A DNA stretch of 64,000 nt, taken from positions 207,140 through 271,139 of the forward strand of contig NZ_BMZP01000001.1 in assembly GCF_014652855.1 (NCBI RefSeq). Reading direction: 5' to 3'. Below are positions 28,787-36,312 of this stretch, piece after piece. Source of the stretch: Novosphingobium pokkalii (GTDB lineage: Bacteria > Pseudomonadota > Alphaproteobacteria > Sphingomonadales > Sphingomonadaceae). Position numbers and translations under genes: made by a program. Every line of letters begins with the position of its first letter. The stretch's first letter is position 1. Below the pieces are notes generated by a model. That model was not told the DNA's origin, did not search any database, and saw only the letters and a list, made by a program, of their open reading frames with translations.

Positions 28787-29572
28787 CTATTCGCCGTCGT
28801 GCGGCGCAGGCCCATCGTGATCACCCGGCGGAGGACCACCCACAGGTGGGCCATCTCCGCGCGGTCCGCCGGGGCCGCCGCGTTCCTTGCCCAGCTTGCG
28901 CATCATTTCCTGCACTTCATCGACCGATAGCTGCCCGTCGCGATCGAAATCGGCCGCATCGAAGCGCTTGCGTTCAAACGCCAGCAGTTCGTCGAGCGAG
29001 ACACCCGCGTCGTAATTGGTGTTGGCTGCAACGATCGTCATCGCGCTCAACGGCTCGATGATGGCAGCCAGCACGCGGTCCTGCATCTTGACGCCCAGGT
29101 CAGGGCCGACGGTTTCCGGCACTGGCCCGCCCCGATCGGCAAGCGCACGGTCCTGGCCGGCGGCGACCGAACCCAGGCTCTTTTGCCAGGCCATGAATTC
29201 GTCCATCGTGATGCGACCATCGTGGTCCGCATCGATCCGCTCGAACCGGGCGCGGATGATCGCTTCGCGCCGCGCGGCAATCACCGCCTCCAATTCGGCC
29301 AGCGTCACGATGCCATCGTGGTTGCCATCGGCGGCGCGAAACATGGCCTTGACCGGCTCGTCGAGCGCGGCGCGCGGGATCGGTGGCATCGGCTTGGGGC
29401 GGGAATCCCCCGGCGGCGGACCACCGCGACCAACACCTTCGGGGCCACCGCCCATGCCGCCACCTCCCATGCCGCCACCACCCATGCCGCCACCACCCAT
29501 GCCACCGCCCATTTGGGCCAGCGCGGGTGTGGCCAGCAACAGGGCCACAAGACCAACCAGCGATCTGCGCAT
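28787..29572 (-). CDS. secreted EF-hand protein with a Gly/Met-repeat segment
   Basis: The 261-residue protein has a signal peptide (MRRSLVGLVALLLATPALA) and then a Gly/Met repeat segment and a Pro-rich spacer. Four EF-hand loops follow. Three are complete: DGNHDGIVTLAE, DADHDGRITMDE and DFDRDGQLSVDE. The fourth, NTNYDAGVSLDE, has Asn at position 1 and a shifted Gly. The C-terminus is Gly/Pro-rich. It should bind calcium in the periplasm or outside. AAGG precedes the ATG at 29572. It is divergent from a CpxR/CpxA-like pair, which may regulate it. Confidence 0.85.
   Translation of the reverse strand: MRRSLVGLVALLLATPALAQMGGGMGGGGMGGGGMGGGGMGGGPEGVGRGGPPPGDSRPKPMPPIPRAALDEPVKAMFRAADGNHDGIVTLAELEAVIAARREAIIRARFERIDADHDGRITMDEFMAWQKSLGSVAAGQDRALADRGGPVPETVGPDLGVKMQDRVLAAIIEPLSAMTIVAANTNYDAGVSLDELLAFERKRFDAADFDRDGQLSVDEVQEMMRKLGKERGGPGGPRGDGPPVGGPPPGDHDGPAPHDGE
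29451..29510 (-). repeat. 15-bp coding tandem repeat in the EF-hand gene
   Basis: Three 15-bp units (29451-29495) differing at single positions, plus a shortened fourth unit, encode the MGGGG-type repeats. Such in-frame repeats can change copy number by slippage without breaking the gene. Confidence 0.8.
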
Positions 29573-29748
29573 CCGCCAACCTTTCGATGCGCGCGGCCAT
29601 TCGAGGGAAAAAGGGCGGGCCGCGCGGACAAGGCGGCTATGGCCCAGGCGGGGCCGCCTGTGGGTCAAGACTTCCCCACTCTTGCGTAAAGTTTTCGAAA
29701 AGGCAGGGTGACATCGCGCAACACATCGCCGATGCGCCAAGGCAGCCG

Positions 29749-30489
29749 ATGACCAACCACCCGCCCCGTATCCTGCTGGTCGATGACGACGCCGAGTTGA
29801 GCGCCCTGCTGCGCGAGTACCTGGAGCGCGAGGGCTTTGCCGTGGAAGCCGTGTTCAACGGGGTCGATGGCGTTACCCGCGCACTGGAGGGTGGGCATGA
29901 CGCGGTGATCCTCGACATCATGCTGCCCCGGCTCAATGGCATCGAGGCCTTGCGCCAGATCCGTGCCGCCAGCCTCGTTCCGGTGCTGATGCTGACGGCC
30001 AAGGGAGACCAGGTGGACCGCGTCGTCGGCCTGGAACTGGGGGCCGACGACTATGTCGCCAAGCCCTATTACCCGCGCGAGCTGGTCGCACGGCTGCGGG
30101 CCATCCTGCGCCGCCGCATGCCCGATCCCGCGGCGGCCGCGCCGGCCGGCCCACGCCACCTCGCGCGCGGCCCGTTGGAGGTGCAGGTGGCGGCGCGGCG
30201 CGCGACGTGGCAGGGCACTGCGCTCGACCTCACGCCCTCGGAATTCAACATTCTCGCCGCCCTGCTCCGCGCCGGAGACGACGTGGCAACCAAGGATGCG
30301 CTCTCGCTCGAAGGTCTGGGCCGCCCCCGGCAAATCTATGACCGCAGCGTCGACGTGCACGTCAGCAACCTGCGGCTCAAGCTGGAGGCGGCCAGCGGCG
30401 CGGGGCTGGGCATCGAGACGGTGCGCGGCGTGGGGTATCGCCTGGCGCCCGTCAACAAGGCATCGGCCAACCGTGTGACCGGCCGATGA
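29749..30489 (+). CDS. OmpR-family response regulator, CpxR-like
   Basis: The 246-residue regulator has a receiver (VDDDAELSALLREYLEREGF, phosphoacceptor in LDIMLPRLNG, Lys in VAKPY) and an OmpR-type winged helix. CpxR-type signs are LGLELGADDYV-like spacing and the DNA-recognition segment YDRSVDVHVSNLRLKLE. CpxR homologues answer envelope stress. AAGG precedes the ATG at 29749, and the stop overlaps the kinase start (ATGA). It faces the divergent EF-hand gene across 176 bp. Confidence 0.9.
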   Translation: MTNHPPRILLVDDDAELSALLREYLEREGFAVEAVFNGVDGVTRALEGGHDAVILDIMLPRLNGIEALRQIRAASLVPVLMLTAKGDQVDRVVGLELGADDYVAKPYYPRELVARLRAILRRRMPDPAAAAPAGPRHLARGPLEVQVAARRATWQGTALDLTPSEFNILAALLRAGDDVATKDALSLEGLGRPRQIYDRSVDVHVSNLRLKLEAASGAGLGIETVRGVGYRLAPVNKASANRVTGR

Positions 30490-31781
30490 AGGTCCGGCTG
30501 TTCTGGAAGATCCTCTTCGCGTTCTGGATCACGTTCCTGGCGATCACCCAGGGCGTGTGGCTGCTGTTCGAGGCCAATCGCCTGCGCCATGCCGGGCCGG
30601 AGGTGGCGGTGATGCGGCAAGCGGGCCAGGTGTTCCTGTCCGCCGGTGCCACGCTGGTCCAAACCCGTGGCACCGCCGCCTATGATCGCTTCGTGGCCAC
30701 GCTGCCCCCGCCGGAACGGGATCGCATGCAACGGCTTGACCAGCGACCGGTGGCAGACCAGGGGCAACTGATCATGCCCACCGTGGCGCCGGATGGCCGG
30801 CGGCTGTGGTTGACCTATCGCTTGGCGCCCCGCGGCCTTCTGCCGATGCGCGGGCTCCACGTGCCGCCGGAAATGCTCGTGCTGGGCATCGTGGGTGGCC
30901 TGGCGTTCAGCGCGGCGCTTGCATGGTATCTTACCAGCCCGATCCGCAGCCTGCGCGAGGGCTTCGGCGCGCTGGCGAGCGGCGATTTAGCCGCGCGGGT
31001 CGGTCCGCGCATGGGCCGTCGGCGCGACGAGATTGCCGATCTGGCGCAGGATTTCGATCGCATGGCGCAGCGCCTGCAAGAACTTGTCCTGATGCGCGAC
31101 CGACTGCTCCACGATGTGAGCCACGAATTGCGCTCGCCGCTCGCGCGCCTGACGCTGGCGATCGGCCTGGCCCGGCTATCGCCCGCCAGCACCGACACCG
31201 CACTCGACCGTATCGAGCACGAAGCAAGCCGACTGGACGTGCTGGTGGGCGAGTTGTTGCAATTGGCCCGGCTGGAGCACCAGCAAGCTGCGGGCGAAGA
31301 CTATTTCGACCTGGCCGATCTGACCGCCGGCGTGCTGGCGGAAGCACGGATCGAGGCGGACGTCGCCGGTGTCATCCTGGCGTATGAGGCCAGCTTGCCG
31401 CCGGACGAGGAGCGGCCGGCTGTGCGCGGGCAAGCCGCGCTGATCCACCGCGCGATCGACAACGTGGTGCGCAACGCGCTGCGTTTCACGCCCCGTGGCG
31501 GCACCGTGCTGGCCAGCCTCAGCCTGACCGGCGGCGAATACGTTCTGGCCGTGCGCGACGATGGTAGTGGCGTGGCAGAGGCGATGCTGGCCATGATGTT
31601 CGAGCCGTTCGTGCGCGGCGAAGCGGCCGATAGCCACAGTGGCGGCCCGGCGCACGCCGGGCCTGGTCTGGGCCTGGCCATTGCCCATCGGGCCGTGGCG
31701 TCGCACGGCGGCACAATCGCGGCCCGCAACCATCCGCCGCATGGTCTTGAAGTGACAATCAGCCTGCCCGCAGCGGGCTGA
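30486..31781 (+). CDS. sensor histidine kinase, CpxA-like
   Basis: The 431-residue kinase has an N-terminal TM helix (ILFAFWITFLAITQGVWLL), a short periplasmic domain, and a second TM near residue 137-155. HAMP, HisKA (phosphorylated His in HDVSHELRSPLARL) and an ATPase domain follow, with NVVRNALRFTP, DDGSGV and GLGLAIAHRAV. It should sense envelope conditions and phosphorylate the regulator encoded upstream. Its TGA directly abuts the convergent HutC-type gene, the two stops together forming TGATCA. Confidence 0.9.
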   Translation: MKVRLFWKILFAFWITFLAITQGVWLLFEANRLRHAGPEVAVMRQAGQVFLSAGATLVQTRGTAAYDRFVATLPPPERDRMQRLDQRPVADQGQLIMPTVAPDGRRLWLTYRLAPRGLLPMRGLHVPPEMLVLGIVGGLAFSAALAWYLTSPIRSLREGFGALASGDLAARVGPRMGRRRDEIADLAQDFDRMAQRLQELVLMRDRLLHDVSHELRSPLARLTLAIGLARLSPASTDTALDRIEHEASRLDVLVGELLQLARLEHQQAAGEDYFDLADLTAGVLAEARIEADVAGVILAYEASLPPDEERPAVRGQAALIHRAIDNVVRNALRFTPRGGTVLASLSLTGGEYVLAVRDDGSGVAEAMLAMMFEPFVRGEAADSHSGGPAHAGPGLGLAIAHRAVASHGGTIAARNHPPHGLEVTISLPAAG

Positions 31782-32543
31782 TCACACCTCGCTCAGCTCC
31801 GCGACCAGATCGTAGGCATCGCCGCGATAATAGCTGTGGGTGATTTCGATCACCCGGCCATCGGGCAGGAACCCCCGCCGCTCGATGAACAGGCAAGGAT
31901 CGCCCGCCGTGATGCCCAGCAGATCGGCAATGTCTGCCGGGAAGCCGATCGCACGAACCCGCTGCAAGGCGCGCACCGGGCGATGCCCCGCCTGTTGGAG
32001 CGCGGTGTAGAGCGAGTTTTCCACGGTGGCCACCGATGGCAAGCCCCAGCCCGGCACGGTGGCCCCTTCCAGCGCCATCGTCTCGCCGTCGGCATAGCGG
32101 ATGCGCTGGAAGCGATAGACCTTGGACCCCGGCGAGAGCCCCAGCGAAAGCGATTCCTCGGGCGTTACCTGGCCTTCGGACCGATCGAGCCACTTGTTGC
32201 CGGGCTTGCGCCCGCGCGCCATCATGTCCTCCGAGAACGAGGAGAGAGCCGAAAAGCTCTTTTCCACGCGCCCGCTACCGGCCTTGTTGATGCTTTCGGA
32301 AACGAACGTGCCCGCACCCTGGCGGCGTTCGAGCAGACCTTCTTCCACCAGGCCGTCGATCGCCTTCCGGATCGTAACGCGGGAGAGCCCATACTCCTCG
32401 CACAAGTCGCGCTCGCTGGGCAGTGCCGAACCAGCGGAAAGCCGGCGGCTGTCCACCGCGTGGCGAATGAGCTTTTGCAACCGCATGTAGCGCGGACCGG
32501 CTTCGTTTTCCCGAAGCGCACCAATCTGATCGACGAAGGCCAT
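31782..32543 (-). CDS. GntR-family regulator, HutC subfamily
   Basis: The 253-residue regulator has a winged-helix domain (LPSERDLCEEYGLSRVTIRK, followed by AIDGLVEEGLLERRQGAGTF) and a UTRA effector domain (VYRFQRIRYADGETMALEGA, then FIERRGFLPDGRVIEITHSY). HutC-group members bind small metabolites such as amino sugars or histidine intermediates. No catabolic genes adjoin it, so its target is unknown. An in-frame ATG at residue 20 (MRLQKLIRH) is another possible start. GGAG lies just before the ATG at 32543. Confidence 0.88.
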   Translation of the reverse strand: MAFVDQIGALRENEAGPRYMRLQKLIRHAVDSRRLSAGSALPSERDLCEEYGLSRVTIRKAIDGLVEEGLLERRQGAGTFVSESINKAGSGRVEKSFSALSSFSEDMMARGRKPGNKWLDRSEGQVTPEESLSLGLSPGSKVYRFQRIRYADGETMALEGATVPGWGLPSVATVENSLYTALQQAGHRPVRALQRVRAIGFPADIADLLGITAGDPCLFIERRGFLPDGRVIEITHSYYRGDAYDLVAELSEV

Positions 32544-33271
32544 GGCTCTCCTTTACGCCCAAGCACTACGACGGTCGGGAACTTTGAACAACAGGGATTT
32601 TATCCGTATCGCAATGGTCATGGATTGAGCTTCTGTCCACGCTGACCAGGTCGAGAATCACAGCCCCGCGAACCCTGCCGCGTGGCTGTGTCTCTAGCGC
32701 GTCGCCGCGACAATCCCCCCGAGATTTCGCTCCATTTCGGAAAATTCGTCAAAGTGCAGCAAGGCAGTGCGGCCACGCTGCGCCGCTTCGCCCCCTCCAT
32801 ATCGCAACTGCGCAATATCACGCGATAATCGGCCTTTTGCCCGACTGCATTGCGTGATCATGCCGATGTCTGTGAAGCGGATCGATGCGCACGGCGATTG
32901 GCGCTCTGCACAGCATCAGCGAGAGTTTTGCACATCCTTGTTTTGCAGTGATTTCCCCGAAAGGACAGGATTTTCGGCCCGCCCCGTACCAGGCAGACGG
33001 TGCCGTCCCTTGGCGATCGGCGGCGGTGCCGGCCATGCCCGATAGCCTCGCCAATGCGCCGGCTTGATTGCGCAGCCGGCCTCGCGCCGACGCTTGCTGC
33101 AATGCGTCAAGCGATAGTCAAAGTGGCCGTCCGGGCGCCCTGGCAGCGTGCGCGGCAGTGGAAAACGCCCCGGCAAATGGACGCAAACCCACGGTCCTTC
33201 GTCTTGCCGCCGATTTACAGCGCGCAAATCAGGCGTTAGGCCCCCGTCCAGCATTTTGGAGAAACGCTACC
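32544..33271. other. 728-bp region without a clear gene upstream of HU
   Basis: I found no credible coding frame here. Short frames lack ribosome binding sites and are shadow-like. An ATCACGC (32817-32823) / GCGTGAT (32852-32858) pair is the only inverted repeat noted. The HU ribosome binding site GGAGA is at 33258. Regulatory DNA for HU and the HutC-type gene, or a small RNA, could lie here, but the sequence alone does not show it. Confidence 0.4.
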
Positions 33272-33547
33272 ATGAACACTACTGAACTTGTCGATGCCGT
33301 TGCCGCCAGCCAGGGCATTGCCAAGGCCGAGGTCCGCAAGACGGTCGACGCCGTTTTCGCCGCCATCGCCGAAGCCGCTGCCAAGGGTGAGGAAATCTCG
33401 CTGAACGCGTTCGGCAAGTTCAAGGTCAAGGACGTTCCGGCCCGCGAAGGCCGCAACCCCTCGACCGGCGAACCGATCCAGATCGCGGCTTCGCGCAAGC
33501 TCAGCTTCGCTCCGGCCAAGGCGCTCAAGGACAAGCTGAACGGCTGA
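33272..33547 (+). CDS. hupB: nucleoid protein HU
   Basis: This 91-residue histone-like DNA-bending protein has the standard form: MNTTELVDAVAASQGIAKAE, the core FGKFKVKDVPAREGRNPSTG, and the DNA-clamp arm ending IQIAASRKLSFAPAKALKD. GGAGA lies 9 nt before the ATG. HU homodimers organise the nucleoid. A weak ACGGC/GCCGT hairpin followed by TTTTTC overlaps its end and may terminate transcription. Confidence 0.96.
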   Translation: MNTTELVDAVAASQGIAKAEVRKTVDAVFAAIAEAAAKGEEISLNAFGKFKVKDVPAREGRNPSTGEPIQIAASRKLSFAPAKALKDKLNG

Positions 33548-33583
33548 TCGCCGTCGCTGGCTTTTTCTTCGGAAAGGCGTTTC

Positions 33584-33841
33584 GTGGATTTCGACGACCA
33601 GATGCGCCGCTATTTCGGTGTTGCCGACCCGACATCGGCAACACCAGCGGTTCTGGCCGCCGGCATGGAACGCCTTTCCGTTGATTTCGGCCTGGAGCGT
33701 GATCCCGGCCGGCGTTTTGCGATGTGGGCGCTGATGCACATCCTGGGCAATGCGCCCGACCTGGAGGTTGCCTTTCCCGACGCGGCAGAACGCGACGCGG
33801 CACGCAACTTCATGGATATGCTCGACCAGTTGCCCTCCTGA
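33584..33841 (+). CDS. small conserved-looking hypothetical protein
   Basis: The 85-residue acidic protein is not recognised. It is helical, with MDFDDQMRRYFGVADP at the start and RRFAMWALMHILGNAPDLEV in the middle. GGAAAGGCG stands before the GTG at 33584, and codon use matches the neighbours, so it looks real. It lies 36 bp after HU and is likely read from the same promoter. No signal peptide or metal motif is present. Confidence 0.65.
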   Translation: MDFDDQMRRYFGVADPTSATPAVLAAGMERLSVDFGLERDPGRRFAMWALMHILGNAPDLEVAFPDAAERDAARNFMDMLDQLPS

Positions 33842-33875
33842 GCGCGAAGCCCCCCCCTGAAGACCAGGCTTTCCG

Positions 33876-34334
33876 TCAGGCGCGGATCGCGAGGATCTCC
33901 ACGGCCTCGGCCTTGCCGGCAAAATCGACTCGTTCGCCCGCTTCCGCACCCATGATGGCACGGGCCAGGGGCGCGGAAAACGACAGCAGCCCTGCGGCCG
34001 GATCGGCCTCGTCATCCCCCACCAGCGTGATTGTGCGTTCCCGGCCATTGTGGGCCAGCGTGACCGTCGCGCCGAATTCCACGACATCGCCGCCAGGCTC
34101 CGGCATCAGTTGCGCCGTCGCCAGGCGCGTGCTCCAATAGCGCAAGTCGCGCCGCGCTGCTTTCAGCGCCTCTTCCTCGGACAGGCTCGCCACGAGACTC
34201 TCGATTTCCGCGACCTTGGCAGAAAGCTGCGCCAGGCCCCGCGCGGTCACCAGGTTCGGCCCTGGCGGAATCGGCCGCTCGAACTTGGGTTCAAGATGCT
34301 CGTCGTCACTCTCGCGACGAAATGCAACGCTCAT
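33876..34334 (-). CDS. GreA/GreB-family factor
   Basis: The 152-residue protein resembles transcript-cleavage factors and their paralogues. The N-terminal half has helices with RGLAQLSAKVAEIESLVASL and DLRYWSTRLATAQLMPEP. The C-terminal FKBP-like half has GATVTLAHNGRERTITLVGD and SPLARAIMGAEAGERVDFAG. It is related to GreA/GreB and Rnk, and its substrate is RNA polymerase. Whether the coiled-coil tip keeps the acidic pair needed for cleavage cannot be decided by eye. The ATG at 34334 has AAGGA upstream. Confidence 0.82.
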   Translation of the reverse strand: MSVAFRRESDDEHLEPKFERPIPPGPNLVTARGLAQLSAKVAEIESLVASLSEEEALKAARRDLRYWSTRLATAQLMPEPGGDVVEFGATVTLAHNGRERTITLVGDDEADPAAGLLSFSAPLARAIMGAEAGERVDFAGKAEAVEILAIRA

Positions 34335-34370
34335 GCCGGATCCTTGCCTGGTGTGGTGAAACCCAACGCT

Positions 34371-34416
34371 CTTTTCCATGTCGCGGTTCTGCCAGACTGG
34401 CCGCAGAACGGAAAAG
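34371..34416. repeat. nested inverted repeat in the greA-like / SRAP-like divergent region
   Basis: Outer arms CTTTTCC (34371-34377) and GGAAAAG (34410-34416) enclose inner arms GTTCTGC (34386-34392) and GCAGAAC (34403-34409). The element could form a cruciform or leader hairpin in the 249-bp intergenic region. The rest of this region shows only the ribosome binding site AGGAG of the SRAP-like gene. Confidence 0.45.
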
Positions 34417-34583
34417 GCCGGTGGACGCATGGCTGGACGCCGCGCCCACCGGCAGCAGGGTGAAAGAGAGTTGCGCGTCTATCCTGCTCCATGGCGCAGG
34501 GCAAGGCCAGCGCCCTTGCATCGCCATTTCTCCGGGTGAAACGCTTGGCACGGCCACCGCGTTGGCGCAGTAGGAGCAGCCTG

Positions 34584-35138
34584 ATGACCCTTGCCTACAC
34601 TCTCGATGCAACCGCCGATGCCGTGGCCTTGGCGCTGGCAGCGGACACGAATGGCGATGTCTGGGCAGGCGGTACGGTACAGCCCGGCGGCTATGCGCCG
34701 GTGGTCGTGCGCGGGCGCGATGGGCGCCGACGGCTGGTGCCCCGGCAGTGGGGTGTGCCGCCGCCCCCACGGGGCAGCCACGTGGTCACCACGGTGCGCA
34801 ATGTGGAAAGCCCGTTCTGGATCGGCACGCTGCGCCATCCGGAAATGCGCTGCCTGGTGCCCGCCACGCATGTTCGCGCCGGTGGTGCCCGGCGCTGGTG
34901 GCGTGCGCCAGACCAGCCGATCATGGCGTTTGCCGGCATTTGGCGCGACTCAGAGGTGCCCAGCTTCGCGATTGTGACCGTAGCGGTAGATGCGCTGTCA
35001 GGCCCGGCCAATCCGCCGGCCGCCGTGCCGCTGCTGCTCACACCGGCAGAGCAGACGCGCTGGCTCACGCAAGGCTGGAAAGAGGCGGAAACATTGGTGC
35101 GCCCCCTGCACCCCGATCGGCTCCGCCTTGTCGCCTGA
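34584..35138 (+). CDS. SRAP-fold protein lacking the catalytic cysteine
   Basis: The 184-residue product keeps the layout of SOS-response-associated peptidases (YedK/HMCES), which crosslink to abasic sites through Cys2. Matching parts are the YTL start, RRLVPRQWGVPPP, RNVES, RCLVPATHV, FAGIWRDSEVPSFAIVTV and the C-terminal LLTPAEQTRWL. The active site is gone. Residue 2 is Thr (MTLAYTL against MCGRYTL), the NAR.E motif has become VRNVES, the YEW glutamate is lost, and the HDRMP histidine is replaced by a Gly/Pro/Ala stretch. The ATG at 34584 has AGGAG 8 nt upstream, so Cys2 is not missed through a wrong start. It may bind DNA without crosslinking. Confidence 0.75.
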   Translation: MTLAYTLDATADAVALALAADTNGDVWAGGTVQPGGYAPVVVRGRDGRRRLVPRQWGVPPPPRGSHVVTTVRNVESPFWIGTLRHPEMRCLVPATHVRAGGARRWWRAPDQPIMAFAGIWRDSEVPSFAIVTVAVDALSGPANPPAAVPLLLTPAEQTRWLTQGWKEAETLVRPLHPDRLRLVA

Positions 35139-35158
35139 ATACGCCGAGCCGTTTCGAA

Positions 35159-35203
35159 AATGAGACGGCCACGGACAATTTCGTCTCATTATGAGTTTTT
35201 TTT
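35159..35203 (+). terminator. hairpin with T-run after the SRAP-like gene
   Basis: Arms AATGAGACG (35159-35167) and CGTCTCATT (35182-35190) form a perfect 9-bp stem with a 14-nt loop. Five bases later a run of eight T follows (35196-35203). This fits a rho-independent terminator 20 bp after the SRAP-like stop. The octamer AATGAGAC recurs at 35310-35317 over the start of the next gene. Confidence 0.6.
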
Positions 35204-35310
35204 GGAAACCTATCTTGGATTCGCGCGTTCGCGGCACCATTGGGACACATAGGGACCGTCATGTCGCAGCGTTTCACCTACTGGTGCAGCGCCTATCTTA
35301 ACGAGCGGAA

Positions 35311-36312
35311 ATGAGACAGGATTTCAATCATCATGGCGGGGTCGCCATCATCCGCGCGAAGGATTTCGCCCCGCAGGAGAGCACCCGCGCGGTGCCCCGC
35401 GTCGGCGTTGTCGCCAACCCGCGCAGCCATCGCAACAGCGGCGGATCGCGCCCCACGGAATTGCCCGAAGCGATCGTGTTCAAGCGCGAACCGGCCTCGC
35501 GCAACGAATTGGTCAGCGTCCTGACCCAGTTCGTGAACGAGGGCGTGGATTTGATCGTGATCGACGGCGGCGATGGCACCGTGCGCGACGTGCTGAGCGT
35601 GGCGCACATGGTCTATCGTGGCCATCTGCCGCGCGTGGCGGTTATCCCGTCGGGCAAGACCAATGCGCTGGCGCTCGATCTCGGGCTGCCTGCACACTGG
35701 AGCCTGGGCGATGCCATCCGCGCCCACGTGGAAAACCGCATTGCGGATCGCGAGCCCGTGCATGTGCATTGGAACAACAACGCCTTGCCCGACCAGCTCG
35801 GCTTCATTTTCGGCCTCGGCGTGTTCAGCCGGGCCACGCTGCTGGCGCAGCGCGTGCATCGCAAGGGCATGTTCAACAACATCGCCGTGGCTCTGACCGT
35901 GGCGATGGCCCTGCTCAAGAGCCTGGTGGGTGGCCCGCGCAACTCCTGGCGGCGCGGCGACATGGCCCGCGTCTCGCGCAATGGCGTGGAAATCTTTGCC
36001 GAGCGCGTCTACCTGATGCTGGCGTCCACCCTGCGCAACATGCCGGTGGGCCTGCGTCCGTTCGGGCGCATTCGCGATGGCCTCAAGTTCCTGACGATCA
36101 AGGCCCCGCCCCGCGCGCTGTTCCGCAACGTATTGCCCGTGCTCAAGGGCCAGGAATCGCCGCAACTGGAAGCCGACGGCTATATCCGCCGCGATGTGGA
36201 CAAGGTCTATCTCTCGCTCGATCGCGGGTTCATTCTCGATGGCGAGCAATTCCCAGGCGGCAACCTGATCGTCAGCCGGGGGCGCCCGATCCAGTTCGTG
36301 GTGCCGGCATGA
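35311..36312 (+). CDS. diacylglycerol-kinase-family lipid kinase (possible ceramide kinase)
   Basis: The 333-residue enzyme has the DAG-kinase catalytic fold: the nucleotide motif IDGGDGTVRDVL near residue 85, then PSGKTNALALDLGLP, and a C-terminal beta domain ending LDGEQFPGGNLIVSRG. It should phosphorylate a lipid alcohol. In Caulobacter a protein of this family is a ceramide kinase, and sphingomonads make sphingolipids, so ceramide is a plausible substrate along with diacylglycerol. Its stop overlaps the next gene by ATGA. It leads a three-gene operon with two nucleotidyltransferase-like genes. Confidence 0.85.
   Translation: MRQDFNHHGGVAIIRAKDFAPQESTRAVPRVGVVANPRSHRNSGGSRPTELPEAIVFKREPASRNELVSVLTQFVNEGVDLIVIDGGDGTVRDVLSVAHMVYRGHLPRVAVIPSGKTNALALDLGLPAHWSLGDAIRAHVENRIADREPVHVHWNNNALPDQLGFIFGLGVFSRATLLAQRVHRKGMFNNIAVALTVAMALLKSLVGGPRNSWRRGDMARVSRNGVEIFAERVYLMLASTLRNMPVGLRPFGRIRDGLKFLTIKAPPRALFRNVLPVLKGQESPQLEADGYIRRDVDKVYLSLDRGFILDGEQFPGGNLIVSRGRPIQFVVPA

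Noticed and set aside
29451..29510. Regular short repeats resembling a small CRISPR-like array.
   Set aside because: There are no unique spacers. The units are 15-bp in-frame codon repeats within a secreted protein gene.
32544..33271. A structured RNA gene in the long gap before HU.
   Set aside because: I found only one short inverted repeat and no recognisable RNA signature, promoter-terminator pair or conserved core.
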